A stretch of DNA of 64,000 nucleotides from Calycina herbarum (Eukaryota > Ascomycota > Leotiomycetes > Helotiales > Pezizellaceae): positions 124,001-188,000 of the forward strand of contig LLEY01000117.1 in NCBI GenBank assembly GCA_001414485.1, given 5' to 3'. The translations under genes were made by a program, and so were the position numbers. Within the stretch, counting starts at the first letter, position 1. Every line of letters starts with the position of its first letter. Positions 31,407-43,302 of the stretch are shown piece after piece. The notes under the pieces are model-generated. The model was given only the letters and a program-made list of their open reading frames with translations, ran no database searches and had not been told where the DNA came from.

Positions 31407-32549
31407 CTATTCCCAGGTAACCTACGAATAGCTGTACAAAATAAACTCTCACCTATGATCACATAGCTCCAAGGTCTAGCAGTTGGTAGGTAACCTACCA
31501 ATAGTCAACATACTGCACCTATTTTAGGTGACTATAAATGAAAATTCAGTAGCCTAAATATAACTTGCGGAGAGGAAATAACTTTTACCTAAGAAACTGG
31601 CAAACCCGATCCTTGTTATTCTTATGTTTGGGGCTCGCACCAACCATGGAAATGAATAGAAAAGTAAGAATGCCACCCAGCCTAGAAGCAGAATCCTTTG
31701 AGACATCAATTTTGTACATGCGACTATTGTGACGGTGATCAACCTGCTAGGTAGTCGCCTTTTTCTGTCGTTGTCCTAACTTTCTCGAACACTGTAACTG
31801 TGCAGATGTACATACTTCGGTATTCAATAAGGCGTTCATCATAAGTATATTTGAAGAATGTACTTATATGAAATATTTGAGACAATCTTTATTTACTGTT
31901 CTAAGCACTTTGAATAATATTCAGGTAATTTATAAACCTTATATCAAGTATCGTCTGAAAACTTGTCTAAACTTTCTTATATATAACTTGTATATAGTAA
32001 GCTGCTGGTAAACCACGAGTAAATCTTCAGTAAACCATGAGTAAGCTACAAGTAAGCCATCACTTCGGAGTAAGCTAAGCTACATTTGGGGGTGATCGAA
32101 CCACTCAAACAAAATCATCAATAGCCGAAAAAAAAAGAAACCCTTCAATCCGGTTAATCCCGGGTAACCCGCCGATTGCACTAAAAAGTAAGAACTCTTT
32201 CAACCATGCTATTCCCAAGCAAACCACAAATAGTACTATAATCGAGAGTTTCATAGATCGAGCAATTAGTAGGTCGCCTACCAATTGTCACAACAGTGCT
32301 CTGAAAAGAGTGCCTGTACGATGGACATTAAAAGTGGCAGTAAATACTTCAGGCTCGTAACTGCCTACCTAGTCATCATTGTTCTGCCTTTATAGGGGAA
32401 TTCAAGTAAATTATCCTAAATACTTACCACATTTTAACATTGCCCTAGACAGTTAGAACAATTGAATTATTGTCCCATACCATCCTGTTAATGGTTGTTT
32501 GGACTCTCCTAGGAAGTTACATTTTCTGCGCGAGGTGACCTACCAACAG
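31407..32549. repeat. Cluster of 25-bp palindromic repeats (second cluster)
   Basis: The palindrome family seen at 16.3-16.9 kb recurs here at 31407-31431, 31480-31504, 32209-32233 and 32263-32287, with a weaker copy at about 32525-32549. The copy at 31480 has the cleanest centre (GGTAGGTAACCTACC). The copy at 32263 has changed outer arms that still pair with each other (CAATT / AATTG), that is, compensatory changes. Confidence 0.8.
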
Positions 32550-33500
32550 TACTTGGAACTCCGCCATCTCAACCCGAGTTAATTGGCGATGCTGTCACCA
32601 AGCGACAGGACCTTGCGAGTGTTTCCTTCCCGTAATCAAGATTCAGGATGGTTTGCTTATTATTCTCAGATGATGTAATTCTTTAAATATGAAGTGAGCG
32701 CATTTACTATGACACCACCATAAAAAAACAGAAGTGAAAGTTGAAAAGTTTGAAACCGGGTCCAGCACATCATCACCCGAATGATCCTCAGTCCTTCTTC
32801 TTACAGTTAACAGAGTCCAATGTTGTCTGGTAGTCATAACAATTATTCTAGAAGGTTGGGAGAATCAAGAAAGTAAACCTATCATTCTTCTGAACTGTTT
32901 CAAACAATGGCTTTCATTGTCTAAGGCTAAGTCGCACAATTTGGGGGGAAATAAGTGACGGAGAACAATGCTCGAATCTCTTACCGTTTAATCTACACAC
33001 CATCCCCCATCGCTCTTTCCATTCCGATTTAATGTTCCTTTTCGATGATTTACCTTTTGCCTAGGTACAGGGTGGTTCGATCAACCTTTCAGCATGCAAG
33101 ACGAATGCTTTTACTTGCTGAAAATATATAGCCAGTTACGAGGGCACCTCACCGAGTCGCGGAAGAACCGCAGGCTCCGAAGTTAGTTTCTTCTAGACGA
33201 AAGTAATATTCTAGTCAAAGACAACTTCTTGTCGACCTCGTGACTTAAAATTGGGAGTAAGCCATAGCTTACACAAGTTCCTTTAGCCCCCACATCAAGA
33301 ATGTGCTACTTAATAGCCTACTCGTGGTATGTTTGGCCTCCAAAAACTTGCAAGTAAGCTACCAATGAATTTGCGAGTAACAAACATTTGATGATGTTCT
33401 TGGCCCCCATGTTGAGTAAGCCATGAGTTACTCGTGAGTAAGCTGACAATTACTTGTGCGTGCTACGAGTTACTCGCCAGTAACCCACGCGTAACCCGCT
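31975..33500. repeat. GTAAGC/GAGTAAC-rich degenerate repeat stretches
   Basis: Two sub-regions (about 31975-32100 and 33300-33500) are packed with variants of GTAAGC, GTAAACCA, GAGTAAC and its complement GTTACTC, for example GAGTTACTCGTGAGTAAGC near 33431. Similar pieces occur near 15045, 15470 and 35850. They may be subterminal repeats of a DNA transposon. Confidence 0.5.
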
Positions 33501-33932
33501 GACATCCAGCTCACCCACAAAGACAAAATTACACATAATTGTCAGTTCAAACATGAGTACCAAGCTGCTTCACTTCCTTTTCTCATAGTGAAGAGGTGGC
33601 AAATTTATTGACTTTTGTCGTAATCGTCCATTGATTCTGGCCAAACCTACATCCCTACCTACTAAAACCCCACCATTCCAAAATCCTTCTATAACTTCAA
33701 ATTAGCACATCCTGTGGTCACAAAACTAGCGCTTGCCCGCCTTGCCTCGTCAATTTCCTTCCACTGTTCCCTCTTATAGATCTAAAAATACCCCAAAATT
33801 TCGGGTATTCGCTCCTTGCCTACGGTTAGAGTTTTGCTGGTGTTTTTCTTTTTATGACGAATTTTTGTTGATTTCAGTTCTCGGTTCGGTATTCTCCTAT
33901 ATCACCGAAAACCCTGTCGATGGATTGTATAT

Positions 33933-35186
33933 TTAGAGTCTGAACCAAGGATGGCCAAGGGCAGTCTCGACCGAGATGCGAGGTCCAGGATCGTACTTGA
34001 GCATTTGAAGAAGAAGATCTGCTAACATGTCTCTCTCTTCAGGCGAGATACCGACATCAACCTTTTTCTTCGTTGTAGGGGAGTATGATTCCTTTTCGTC
34101 GAGAAGCTCCTGAATGGAAACAGGTTTATTTTTACCCTTCGGTGTGCCATCTTGGTGGTAGCGACGCTCTCGTCCTTCCCAAGCAGACCACCATGGCTCT
34201 GGTAATTTTCCGAGCGTTTGAACCATTTCGATAATAGCCCCGTTATCATCGGCGAGGCCACCAAAAAGTTTCCAGAGGACGCGAATCTCGAATACGGTGC
34301 AAGCAAATGCCCATATATCACAACCGATTCCAACTGAGTTATCGAATATGAGCTCCGGAGAGCGGTAAGCTGATGGGATACCGAGACTTTCAGGCGGATT
34401 GGATAAATCGCAAGACTCCCCAAAATCAATAATGCAAGGTTCGGTCGTGAAGTGCCTGGAATTGAGTTTCATCAGGTTCCAAGGCCTCACAATATATTTT
34501 GGGGCAGATGGATTCAGAGATTCGCCAGAAATCGTGAGAAGTTCTTCAATTTGTGGTTCGCCCAGCTTCGTCGCCAGCTGTTCCTCGCTCAGGGCATCGA
34601 AACCGGACAATCTCAAGAGAATGTTTGAAGGGCGGAAATCTCCATGAACAATTCCATTCCGATGGAGAAACTGCAATCCATTTCCGATCTGGAGCGCGAT
34701 ACTTCTCGAGATTTTACTTGGGTTCGGAAACTTGTCCCATATAACATCGACTGCTGGACCAAGAACTGAGAGGACTAGACAGAGATGAAAACCGTTTGGT
34801 CCAGCGAACCAAAAATGACGGAGGGGTAATGAGATTTGAGATCCGCCAGGTTGAGTGAAATCTAAATCGCGATTTAAAAATGACAATTCGGGGCAATACG
34901 GGCTTGATTCTCTTGCCATGATGATTTTCAATGCTACATATGCTTGGGTTTCGTTGTCGCGACATAGCCAAACAGTCGCAACGCCTCCATATCCGAGCTT
35001 GCCAATAGCTCGATAGCGTTGATTATTGTTTTCTGCGATGTGATCGCCAAGTTGGACGGGATGAAAGCCGCCTGGCCTGTATTCTTCACGATCTTCTGTA
35101 TAATCCTCGAATAACCCGTGGAGGTATATGTCTTCGTTGTACTCAGACTGAGCTGTCGTCGATGAGGTGTTTGTTATTCCCGTCAT
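33933..35186 (-). CDS. SRPK-like serine/threonine protein kinase
   Basis: Single exon, 417 residues, from MTGITNTSSTTAQSE at 35186; the frame extends upstream only to a TTG. The kinase domain shows a glycine loop GKLGYGGVATVWL, the VALKII lysine, the catalytic loop as HGDFRPSNILL, and the metal-binding DFG in CIIDFGES. PSAYRSPELIF and GCDIWAFACTVFEI follow. The order of elements and the N-terminal YRPGGFHPVQLGDHI block match fungal SRPK-type kinases, which in the founding members phosphorylate Arg/Ser-rich splicing proteins. Here the usual HRD (or HTD of SRPK) is HGD; the Asp is kept, so activity is possible. Many fungal genomes carry expanded SRPK-like sets of unknown substrate, and this could be one of them. 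Confidence 0.88.
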   Translation of the reverse strand: MTGITNTSSTTAQSEYNEDIYLHGLFEDYTEDREEYRPGGFHPVQLGDHIAENNNQRYRAIGKLGYGGVATVWLCRDNETQAYVALKIIMARESSPYCPELSFLNRDLDFTQPGGSQISLPLRHFWFAGPNGFHLCLVLSVLGPAVDVIWDKFPNPSKISRSIALQIGNGLQFLHRNGIVHGDFRPSNILLRLSGFDALSEEQLATKLGEPQIEELLTISGESLNPSAPKYIVRPWNLMKLNSRHFTTEPCIIDFGESCDLSNPPESLGIPSAYRSPELIFDNSVGIGCDIWAFACTVFEIRVLWKLFGGLADDNGAIIEMVQTLGKLPEPWWSAWEGRERRYHQDGTPKGKNKPVSIQELLDEKESYSPTTKKKVDVGISPEERDMLADLLLQMLKYDPGPRISVETALGHPWFRL

Positions 35187-36205
35187 TGTGGAAGCTATTT
35201 GGGGGATGGTGCAAGTTTTTGTTAAATTAACAATTAAGGTAGCGATGCCACAATGTTGAATTGTCAAATGAATTGTAGTAAACCTTATAGCGGCGGGGAG
35301 TCAGGGCTGCCGTCGATGATAAATGTCTACTCCGTACCGCTTGAGAACTTTGGTGGTTACCCGTTTTGATCTAAAACGCCATATTTCCGGTATTTGGTAT
35401 TGTAAGAGTAAGTGCAATAATGGGGGGGATATGTTTGTTGACGTGCCAGCCCTCAGCTGTGAGGAGAATGGAAGGCGCCACTGAACACCCTCACCAGCGG
35501 AGCACGAGTTACGCACCTGTGGACACAGATTTCTCAAGCACCCGGACAATGACGACCTCAGAACATTATTCCGGAATCTGATCTTTGGATTGAGGATTCC
35601 TCGATGCCTACCTATAGCAAAAGCATAACGCTTGAACCTATAGTTAGTTGGAATAGAGGCATCGAAATCTTCCGACCTATTTTCTTAAAGTAAGTGTTCG
35701 ACAGGTTGGTGAGGTGAGTCTCGTTACAACGATCGTGAAGTTCTTGGTTGGCTTTCTAATCAAGGGTCGTTTTTGAAGAAAGGTTCTTTGGGAGTTTAAA
35801 ATGATTTCATAAACGAAGGCGGGTCTCAATTACTCTGGGTAACTCTGAGTGAGGAAAGAAGAGCAATTACTCGAGAGTAAGAGTAACGTCTTGTGACTCA
35901 CAAGTACGACTGCCTGTTACTCTACTCTGCACTGCTCATTTAATATACTAATGTAATCATATAAAAACCACTCTGGTCTGAAAGGTTGTTACTAAAAAAA
36001 AACAAATATATAGACTTGTCCAACCGCCTGTAGCTAGTTATGAGCAGCGGTAAACAAAGTTATACCCGGTTCTTACCCGTTTCCGAGCCGACAGGAAGCC
36101 GAAACTTCGGGAGTCATAATCATCACGTGGATACCCCTCCACCGTTTGTCTTTGGAAACTCTGACTCAACCCTCCAACTTCCTTTAATCTGCAACACCAC
36201 AAATC
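35187..36205. other. Intergenic between divergent kinase and TYS1 genes
   Basis: About 1 kb that should contain both promoters. Around 35830-35930 there are several GGGTAACTC / GAGTAAC / TTACTCGAGAGTAAG motifs related to the repeats near 33.4 kb. No gene is supported. Confidence 0.45.
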
Positions 36206-37450
36206 ATGTCGCAACTCTCCCCCGAGGACACGATCGCCCTCATCAAGGCCAACCTCGCGGAGGTATTAAATCCGGAGATCATCGATGATGTTATCCTTAC
36301 CCAAAAAAGACCCCTCAAGATCTACTGGGGAACAGCACCCACTGGAAAGCCGCATTGCGGTTACTTCGTACCCATGATCAAGATCGCGGAACTCCTAGCA
36401 GCCGGTTGCGAAGTCAAAATCCTTCTCGCAGATGTCCACGGTTGGTTGGAAACAATGGGGGACGTCTCTTTCGACATCATAAAAGCAAAAGCAAAATACT
36501 ACGAGAAGGTCATCAAGAGCATGCTGACGGCAATTGGTGTGGATATCGGACGATTAGTCTTTGTGTTGGGCAGCAGTTACCAGGCTTCTGAGGCTTATCG
36601 ATGGGATCAATGGAGGTTCGAGCGGATTGTGAAGGTTCCTGCTGCGATCAAGGCGGGGTCAGAGGTGGTGAAGAATGCCGCGGAGCCGTTCTTGGGGGGT
36701 CTGCTTTACCCTCTCATGCAATCGCTGGATGAGCAATACCTGGATGTAGATGTGCAGTTTGGTGGGTTGGATCAACGTAAGATCTTTACTTTCGCATTGG
36801 AGAACTTGCCAAAGTTGGGTTTCAAGGCGAGAGCGCATTTGATGAATGCTATGGTTCCCGGTTTGGGGGAGGCTGTCAAGATGAGTGCTAGTGATGCGGA
36901 GTCGAAGATCGATTTGTTGGATTCACCAGAGGCTGTGGAGAAGAAATTAAAGAAGGCAAAGTGTGCGCCAAAGGAGGCTGCTGGCAATGGTGTTCTCGCG
37001 TTCGTCGAACATGTTCTTATGAGAGCTCTTGCTTTGAAGAAGGATGGAGCGAAGTTCACAATTCAACGGAGAGGCAAAGAGCCGCTCGTCTACGAATCAG
37101 CAGAGAAGCTCAAGGAAGATTATACTGCTGACATTGTATGTTCCCCTTTCCCCCAAAGCTTTCAGAATTTGACTAATTATTTATAGGTTACACCACAACT
37201 CCTCAAAGCCGCCCTCACAACCCATCTGAATGCCCTCCTCGCCCCAATACGCGCCGATTACGATGCCTCTTCAGAATGGAAAGATGCCGAATCCATTGGC
37301 TACCCCACGGCTGTGAAGGTCAAGAAAGTCAAAAAGGATAAGGGAGATCCAGAAAAGAGAGCTGCTGCTGCTGCGGCCGCTGCGGTAAAGAAGGCTGGTG
37401 GTGTGGAGGAATCTCTAGAGAAGCTGCAAGTGAGTGATACGAAAAGCTGA
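36206..37450 (+). CDS. TYS1: Cytosolic tyrosyl-tRNA synthetase
   Basis: Exon 1 is 36206-37135 and exon 2 is 37187-37450, with a 51-bp intron, giving 397 residues (MSQLSPEDTIAL...LQVSDTKS). Class I signatures are present: a HIGH-type PTGKPHCGYFVPM near residue 50 and the KMSKS-type VKMSASD. The YLDVDVQFGGLDQRK block is typical of eukaryotic TyrRS. The C-terminus has a Lys/Ala-rich extension (KVKKVKKDKGD, AAAAAAAA). The enzyme charges tRNA-Tyr in the cytosol. One uncertainty: GTGAGT immediately after KLQ is a perfect donor, and an acceptor near 37490 would give an alternative KLQV ending; both products are nearly equal. Confidence 0.95.
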
Positions 37451-38956
37451 TTGGGAGGTTGCGACGAATAAATGAATGAATTTAAAAGGTTTAGAATTAG
37501 AGAAGAAAAAAGTAAAACAGGAACTTAAATACCCAAAAATAGAGTCATGTTTCGCTCTCAGGAGTTGGTTTTAGTGATCTTTCTCTGCTGAGGTTGGGTT
37601 TTCCTCGCCACCGTTAATTATTTCCTTGGTGAGGATTCGCATTACCCACTTTTAGAAATTTCTTGCGGGATGTTAATATTTACTTGCTTTGAGCTATCTG
37701 AAGCTTTGTAAGAGGGTACTTATATCAGCTGTGTTTCAGTTATTTCGGTGGTCGACTTTGCTTTCTGAGTAAATACTTGGCACTTGCGCTGATTTTCATT
37801 TTGGTTTCCTTAGAGGTAGATGTATGTTCTAGAATGAGGCTTAAGATTTCATAACGGGATTTTCCCAGCTCTTCCGAGATGAACTTCTAGGATCGTCTTA
37901 CTCTGTTTAGGTCTTACTCCTGCATAGCAGCATAGGGAAGATAATCACTCAGGGGACGTGTAACCACTCGCTTGTTTGGTAAGACGGTTGTTCAACTTCG
38001 ATCTGTCTAATTACAGAAGAGTGTTTTTACCCCTACTTGGTTCTCGAAACACCAAAACAAAAGCTGATTTTGATGTTTATTCTGTGCACCTGGGTTGCCT
38101 CGATCCTGCTTGGGTGGCCTGGACAGAGAACATGACATTTCTATTCCTATTTCTTCATTCCTCATTACATTCTCCTCCTTTGTCAAAGACATGCGATGTG
38201 TAGTTTACACATTCAAGGTTGAATTAAGCGCCAACCTTACTGTACCTTAATTCTTGGCGAGCTTAATTAGGGGCTAGCGCCTGTCAGCTTGCTTCGTTCC
38301 GTGCTAAGCGAGCTTATTTATCCAAATCCTTCAATCTAAAAACAAGACTAGCACCGCCCTCCGCAATCCTGATGAGATCCTTCAATTACAGAAATCAAGT
38401 CAGTAAAATACCGTCGGATCCTGAAGCGAAACACGAACTTACGCCAATGGAGACTGGAAATAGGGGTTCGATTGAGGTGTGATTGGATCTTCGATTTGCC
38501 GCCATGTGGCCAATGAGTGCCAAGGAGGCGTGAGATCTTCTGCGGGTCTAAATTAACTTTCTGGAATCTCTTACTGGATGCCTCCTCGCGCTGCTTTTCT
38601 CTTTTGGTTCTTCGCCCCCGGATTTCATTTATTCGTGGTGGTGAAAATGTCAAATACTTTTTGTGCGAGTCGACCACATGGTTTTATCCATGACCGACAC
38701 CATTCTCATTCGTCTGAACAAACGATGGATCGCTGGTGGCTGTTCCAAAGTCAGCCAAAGGTGGTAGCTTTCGAGATTATCGGGACAGGAGATGAACCAC
38801 CTCATCGTGGGATAGTATAAGTAACTTTGGAGTTCTCGGTGTCGAAGTCTTTGCTCTTCAGGCTTCATACCTAACACTTTCTTTTCTGTCGGGATTACCC
38901 CACACATTCATTTTTTCCCTCTTTGTGATTTCCTACAGTCATTCATTTCTGCCATC
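37451..38956. other. Intergenic, no supported gene
   Basis: About 1.5 kb without a supported coding or RNA gene. Near 38250-38320 the motif GCGAGCTTA occurs twice in a GC-richer patch. Its right end is the promoter of the secreted-protein gene. Confidence 0.4.
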
Positions 38957-41900
38957 ATGGCGTCTAAATTGTTTATGCGATCGTTATGTTTCCTTTTATT
39001 GTCCACGAATGTTATTTCGGCACCTTCTCAACGTTACAATTTGAATGAGCGAGACGACAATACTGCAGGAATTGGGGTTGAGTTAGAATGGCGAGGTTGT
39101 GAGATGGTCAACCTCAATCCGGCGTTGAAACCACCGACTGTCACCGATGCGCAGATCACCCAGATCAAGGGAACCGGTGTTGTTATCAAAGACAATTCCA
39201 ATGCCTTGAATGGAGTGAGAGAATGGAAGATGACAGCGGAGCAGTACGCCCAAAAGGCCTCCCCAATTACATGCGGAATCGTACTGACTGAGGGTTTAGT
39301 TTCGGTCAAGAAGACACTGATGGCATTTACAAAATTGTTCCGGAGTTCATCGTCGATGGGACTATCGTCAAAGTCGGCGACAACAAACTGGAGCAGATTG
39401 GAACAAATATCATGAACTTCCTGGTATCACACAAGTCCCTCACATTCAAATTCGTGCTTCATTCGTTTCGCTAATATCTTTCTTACTAAACAGAGCGTAT
39501 GGCTTCCTCAAAAGACCCATGATTCTGCAGTCCTTGTCCCTGGCTTTGAACAGTTTGGCACCTGGAACGTAGAAAGACCAGCCCAAGAATATTCTGACAT
39601 CAACGCACCCGGTCTCGTCACTTTCGGCACACAGTACACTGCAGCTATGCCACTTGCCGGAATCCACGCTTGTTTTATGCATGCCAAAGGGGAATTTCCG
39701 TCTCCAGATCCAATGAGTGGGACCAAAAACCCTCTTATACCTGATATGGAGCTCAATACTAGAAATATGCATCTCGTGGAGGCGAAACATGTAGATCCCA
39801 AGGACAAGAAGGGGACTGTCGACCTGTCTCCTGAGTCATTGGGCTTCTTTTCTATTGTTGTGTCGTATGCCAAAGCTGCTGCTTCTGGTAAAGTTAATCC
39901 TGATAAAGGGTATGCTATTTCTCTCACTCTGTCCAAATTTCTGCTGGTTTTCGGGATAGCATTTGCATCCCTCCACTGCCTGCTCGTCTTTTTTTTTAAT
40001 TAAAAAAAGAACCTGCTAACAATTGCATAGAATAAAGCATACCATCCCGATCATGCCTCGAACAGACTTCGCGAAACTATACAAGGACTACGTAGAAGAC
40101 AACCTCAAACAAGTTTTCGATACTGATGCTTGCGATTACTCTCTTTACAATGTTGTCAAGAAGCTTTCTGAGTACAAGGGCGACGGAAGCGACGTCAAGA
40201 ACTTTGACAGCTCAAAGCTCGATACCGAACCAATCAAATGGAACAGTGGCCTTCTGCCTAAAGCAAGTCTCAAGATTGAAGAGTGGATGGACGGCCTACA
40301 ATATTGGGATGTCGACAAGATTTCCGAATTGGACAAAACCATCGATGGGCAAATCGGTGGTTACGGCCGCAAGACTGAAAAATTATACTCATCCTCCGTC
40401 TCTGCTCCTCTCTTCGAGTTCCGGGATCTCACCACGAATGGCATAATCCTTCCAAAGCAATTGAAGACTGCTGAAGAGGCCGTCATATCTTTTCATAAAA
40501 CTTTCAACAGTACGCCAAGGAAACTTCGTTACAGACAAGCCAAGTCTAGTTCGAAAGCTGCTGGTGCGTGTACCAGAAAATCAAGCTCGAAATCTTCGCA
40601 ATCTTCAACCAAGACGGATGCTACTTCGAAAACAAACAGCGCTGGCGAGACCAGCAAGACTGGGACATCGAAGAGCGACGACATCACTTCAAAGACAAAC
40701 ACTGTTAAGGAGACTGGTACTTCAAAAAGCGCCGATGTAACTTCGAAGACTGCCAAAGAAACCGATACCAGCAAGACGGAAACTTCAAAGCGTGTCGAAG
40801 AGACGTCCAAATCTGGTACTTCCAAGACAGGCTCAGCCAGTGAGACTAGCAAGAGCGGTACCTCGAAAGCTAGCGAGACTTCTAAATCAGGTACTTCCAA
40901 GACATCCGACGCCACTTCCAAAACGTCGGATGCCACTTCCAAATCTGCCTCGGGAAGCGAGACTAGCAAAACCGGCACTTCAAAGACCGTAGAAGAGACT
41001 TCTAAGTCTGGAAGCTCCAAAACTTCAGACGCAACCTCCAAAGCCTCCGACGGCGCCTCAAAAACAACAAAAGACTCAGAAACCGCATCAAAAACCGGTA
41101 CCACCTCTCCAAGCGCGACCCAAAACTGCCCAGAAGGAAAGAAACCAAGCAAAGATGGTAAAGACTGCGTGACAAAACCCGATGCCGATACCAAAGGCAA
41201 ATGTGCCGACGGAAAAATCCTCGACCCCGCCGAAGGTGGACAGACTAAGGATACCGAGAAACCAGTCTGTATTGACGAACCAGGTTGCAAAGATGATGAA
41301 GTACCTTCACAGCCACTTTATAAACCTGTCGCTGGTGCCGGTTCCGCCAACTGTGTCAAGAAACCAGATGATGACAAGCCTTGCGAGAAGGGACAATACA
41401 AACTCTATAAAGCAGGTGGCGATGGAAAGGCAACTGGGGAGTGTATCGATACTCGCAAGACCGCCGACGAGAAGAAGAAAGCTGCCGATACAAAGAAAGT
41501 CGAAGAAGACAAGAAAGCTAAAGAGGAAGAGGATAAGAAGAAGGCAGAGCAAGAAAAGAAGGACAATGAGCTCAAGGAGAAGAAGAAGTCACGTGGTCGT
41601 TTCTGCATGGCCCTCGTTGCTAGCAGTGAACTTCTTCCTCCGGAGGATATCCCGGGTGAGGATGATATTAAAGATGCTGCTGAAGATGCATGGCCAAAGG
41701 ACTTGGAGTACAAGGAGAGTAAGTTATACTTCATAACCCCTCTCGATCAACATATAATACAGAAACCTAACATATCAGCAGTGGAAATGACAAACTCAAA
41801 CATCGAAAAAGGCAGAAACTCCGTCTCAGTCGGCGCCATCGAGATGGAGACAGCAGGCCCCAATTTCGGGGCAATTTTCAAAGCAATTTTCTCTGGAGGA

Positions 41901-42470
41901 GGGAAAAGTGCAGCAAAAGCCGCAGCTGAAACTACAGTAGAAGCCGCATCCAAACTCGCGGCAGCAACAGCCAAGTACGCAGTCAAAGCCGGCAGAAACA
42001 GTGCCAAAGCCGGCGAATCTCTTAAAAAGATTAAAGACCACCCTTCCTTCGCAGAATGTCTCGCCGCAATCCCAACCTGGGTTGAAAACAACAAACTCCA
42101 CCTCGGGGGCGAAGTTCCACCAGGAGGGTTCAAGGCCCAAGCTGAAGGACCATATCTCCATATGTGGGATAGTGAAGATGGCGGTGGTTCGAATCCAGAA
42201 TCATACATGAATCGACAGACTTGGAATGACGACTTCTTTCATGCGGATCGCTTGAAGAATGATGAGTGTGTGGATTTGAACTTTTATAATGACAAGGTTA
42301 CGGCATTTGATGCGCATAAGACTTGTTGCACCTTTTATAGGGAAAAGGGATGTAAGGATCCTATGTTCGCGGCGTTTGATAGAGAAGATGGTGAGTTGAC
42401 TGGCGACGAGAATGATGTTATGTCGAGCATTATGTGTACCGAGTCTGGATGTGGTGGACACCCCAAGTAA
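38957..42470 (+). CDS. Large secreted protein with Ser/Thr/Lys repeat and Cys-rich segments, function unknown
   Basis: I infer five exons: 38957-39243, 39300-39423, 39494-39909, 40031-41718 and 41779-42470, giving 1,068 residues. The first join restores REWKMTAEHFGQEDTDG, which strongly supports it; the fourth intron (60 bp, GTAAGT) is in frame and could be retained. A signal peptide (MASKLFMRSLCFLLLSTNVI) leads. The N-terminal 500 residues look globular, with GVELEWRG, VPEFIVDGTIV, PLAGIHACFMH, IMPRTDFAKLY and LFEFRDL. The set of GxELE, His and FEFR motifs loosely recalls amidoligase-like folds, but this is weak. A region of about 200 residues made of TSKTGTSKS-like repeats follows, then Cys-rich pieces (CPEGKKPSKDGKDC, CADGKILDP), a Lys/Glu coiled region and a Cys-rich end (KTCCTFYREKGC). 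AAG|TAAGTT at the stop leaves a further exon possible. Confidence 0.65.
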
Positions 42471-43302
42471 GTTTGGGTTAGTGGAGTTGAATGTGTAAGA
42501 ACTAGGTCTTTGCGATTGTAATGTGTTTTTGGATGGGCGTTTAGCAATAGTAATGGTCAATACTTCCCTCGCTCATGCAAAACAACGTATGTGTATTGGA
42601 TGAGAAGTGAGGTAAATGAGTAAGACTCGAGCCACTGATTGGAGAGCTGGATTTTCCACGATAGACTTCTCGGCAGGTAAAGTAATTCCCCACACATTGC
42701 AAAAGAAGCATCCGACAAATGAGGAAGTGAACAGAGAGTCGCCGAAATGTGTTTGGGGGGAAGCCAAGAAAATGAAAATGACCTGGCAACAAAAGAATTC
42801 GACAAATTACAGGCAGAAGAATTGGCGGATACCCAAATAATGTAGCCCTATTCATATAAGAGCTGCCAGATTCAGCAGAATCAAGAAGTGGCATCCTTCC
42901 AGTCCTTAAACATATGGCCTATAAACCCAGAACCGGGCCAACTTAAACCCGCCTACAATCCAATCGACCATATTTTTGTTGCACCACAGCCGATCCGGAT
43001 ATATGATGAAGGATTGTCGTGCGCTCGAAGTAGTGCCAGGAATACGACGTTTTCCGATCTGTCATGCCCGTGTTGTGACTCTCTGGTGTTTTTGGTGTAT
43101 AGTAATAGGTAGGTAATTTTGGAGCCTCTGAATTTCTCACCCGTCATGACAATGTCCCCATTGTACTCAAGTTTGTAGTTAGGTGTAGGTTGCGCTGTGA
43201 TATTATCTAAAAGGGTTGCATTAGAACCTCGAGAAAATTCTCATAGATCGAATTGTTGCCATCAGCGTTTTCCTTTAGAGTGGTCTCGTAGACTTTTGAT
43301 TT
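42471..43302. other. Intergenic, no supported gene
   Basis: About 830 bp. Open frames on both strands are short and unrelated to any family I know. Confidence 0.4.

Larger units (their letters stand above)
30794..33932. other. 3.1-kb intergenic, repeat-rich, no supported gene
   Basis: No open frame here resembles a protein family. It contains a degenerate ATCGCTCTTTCC-type repeat (30.99-31.18 kb and near 33.0 kb), the second palindrome cluster (31.4-32.55 kb), and stretches dense in GTAAGC / GAGTAAC motifs (31.97-32.10 and 33.30-33.50 kb). This looks like an accumulation of short repeats or old elements. Confidence 0.5.
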
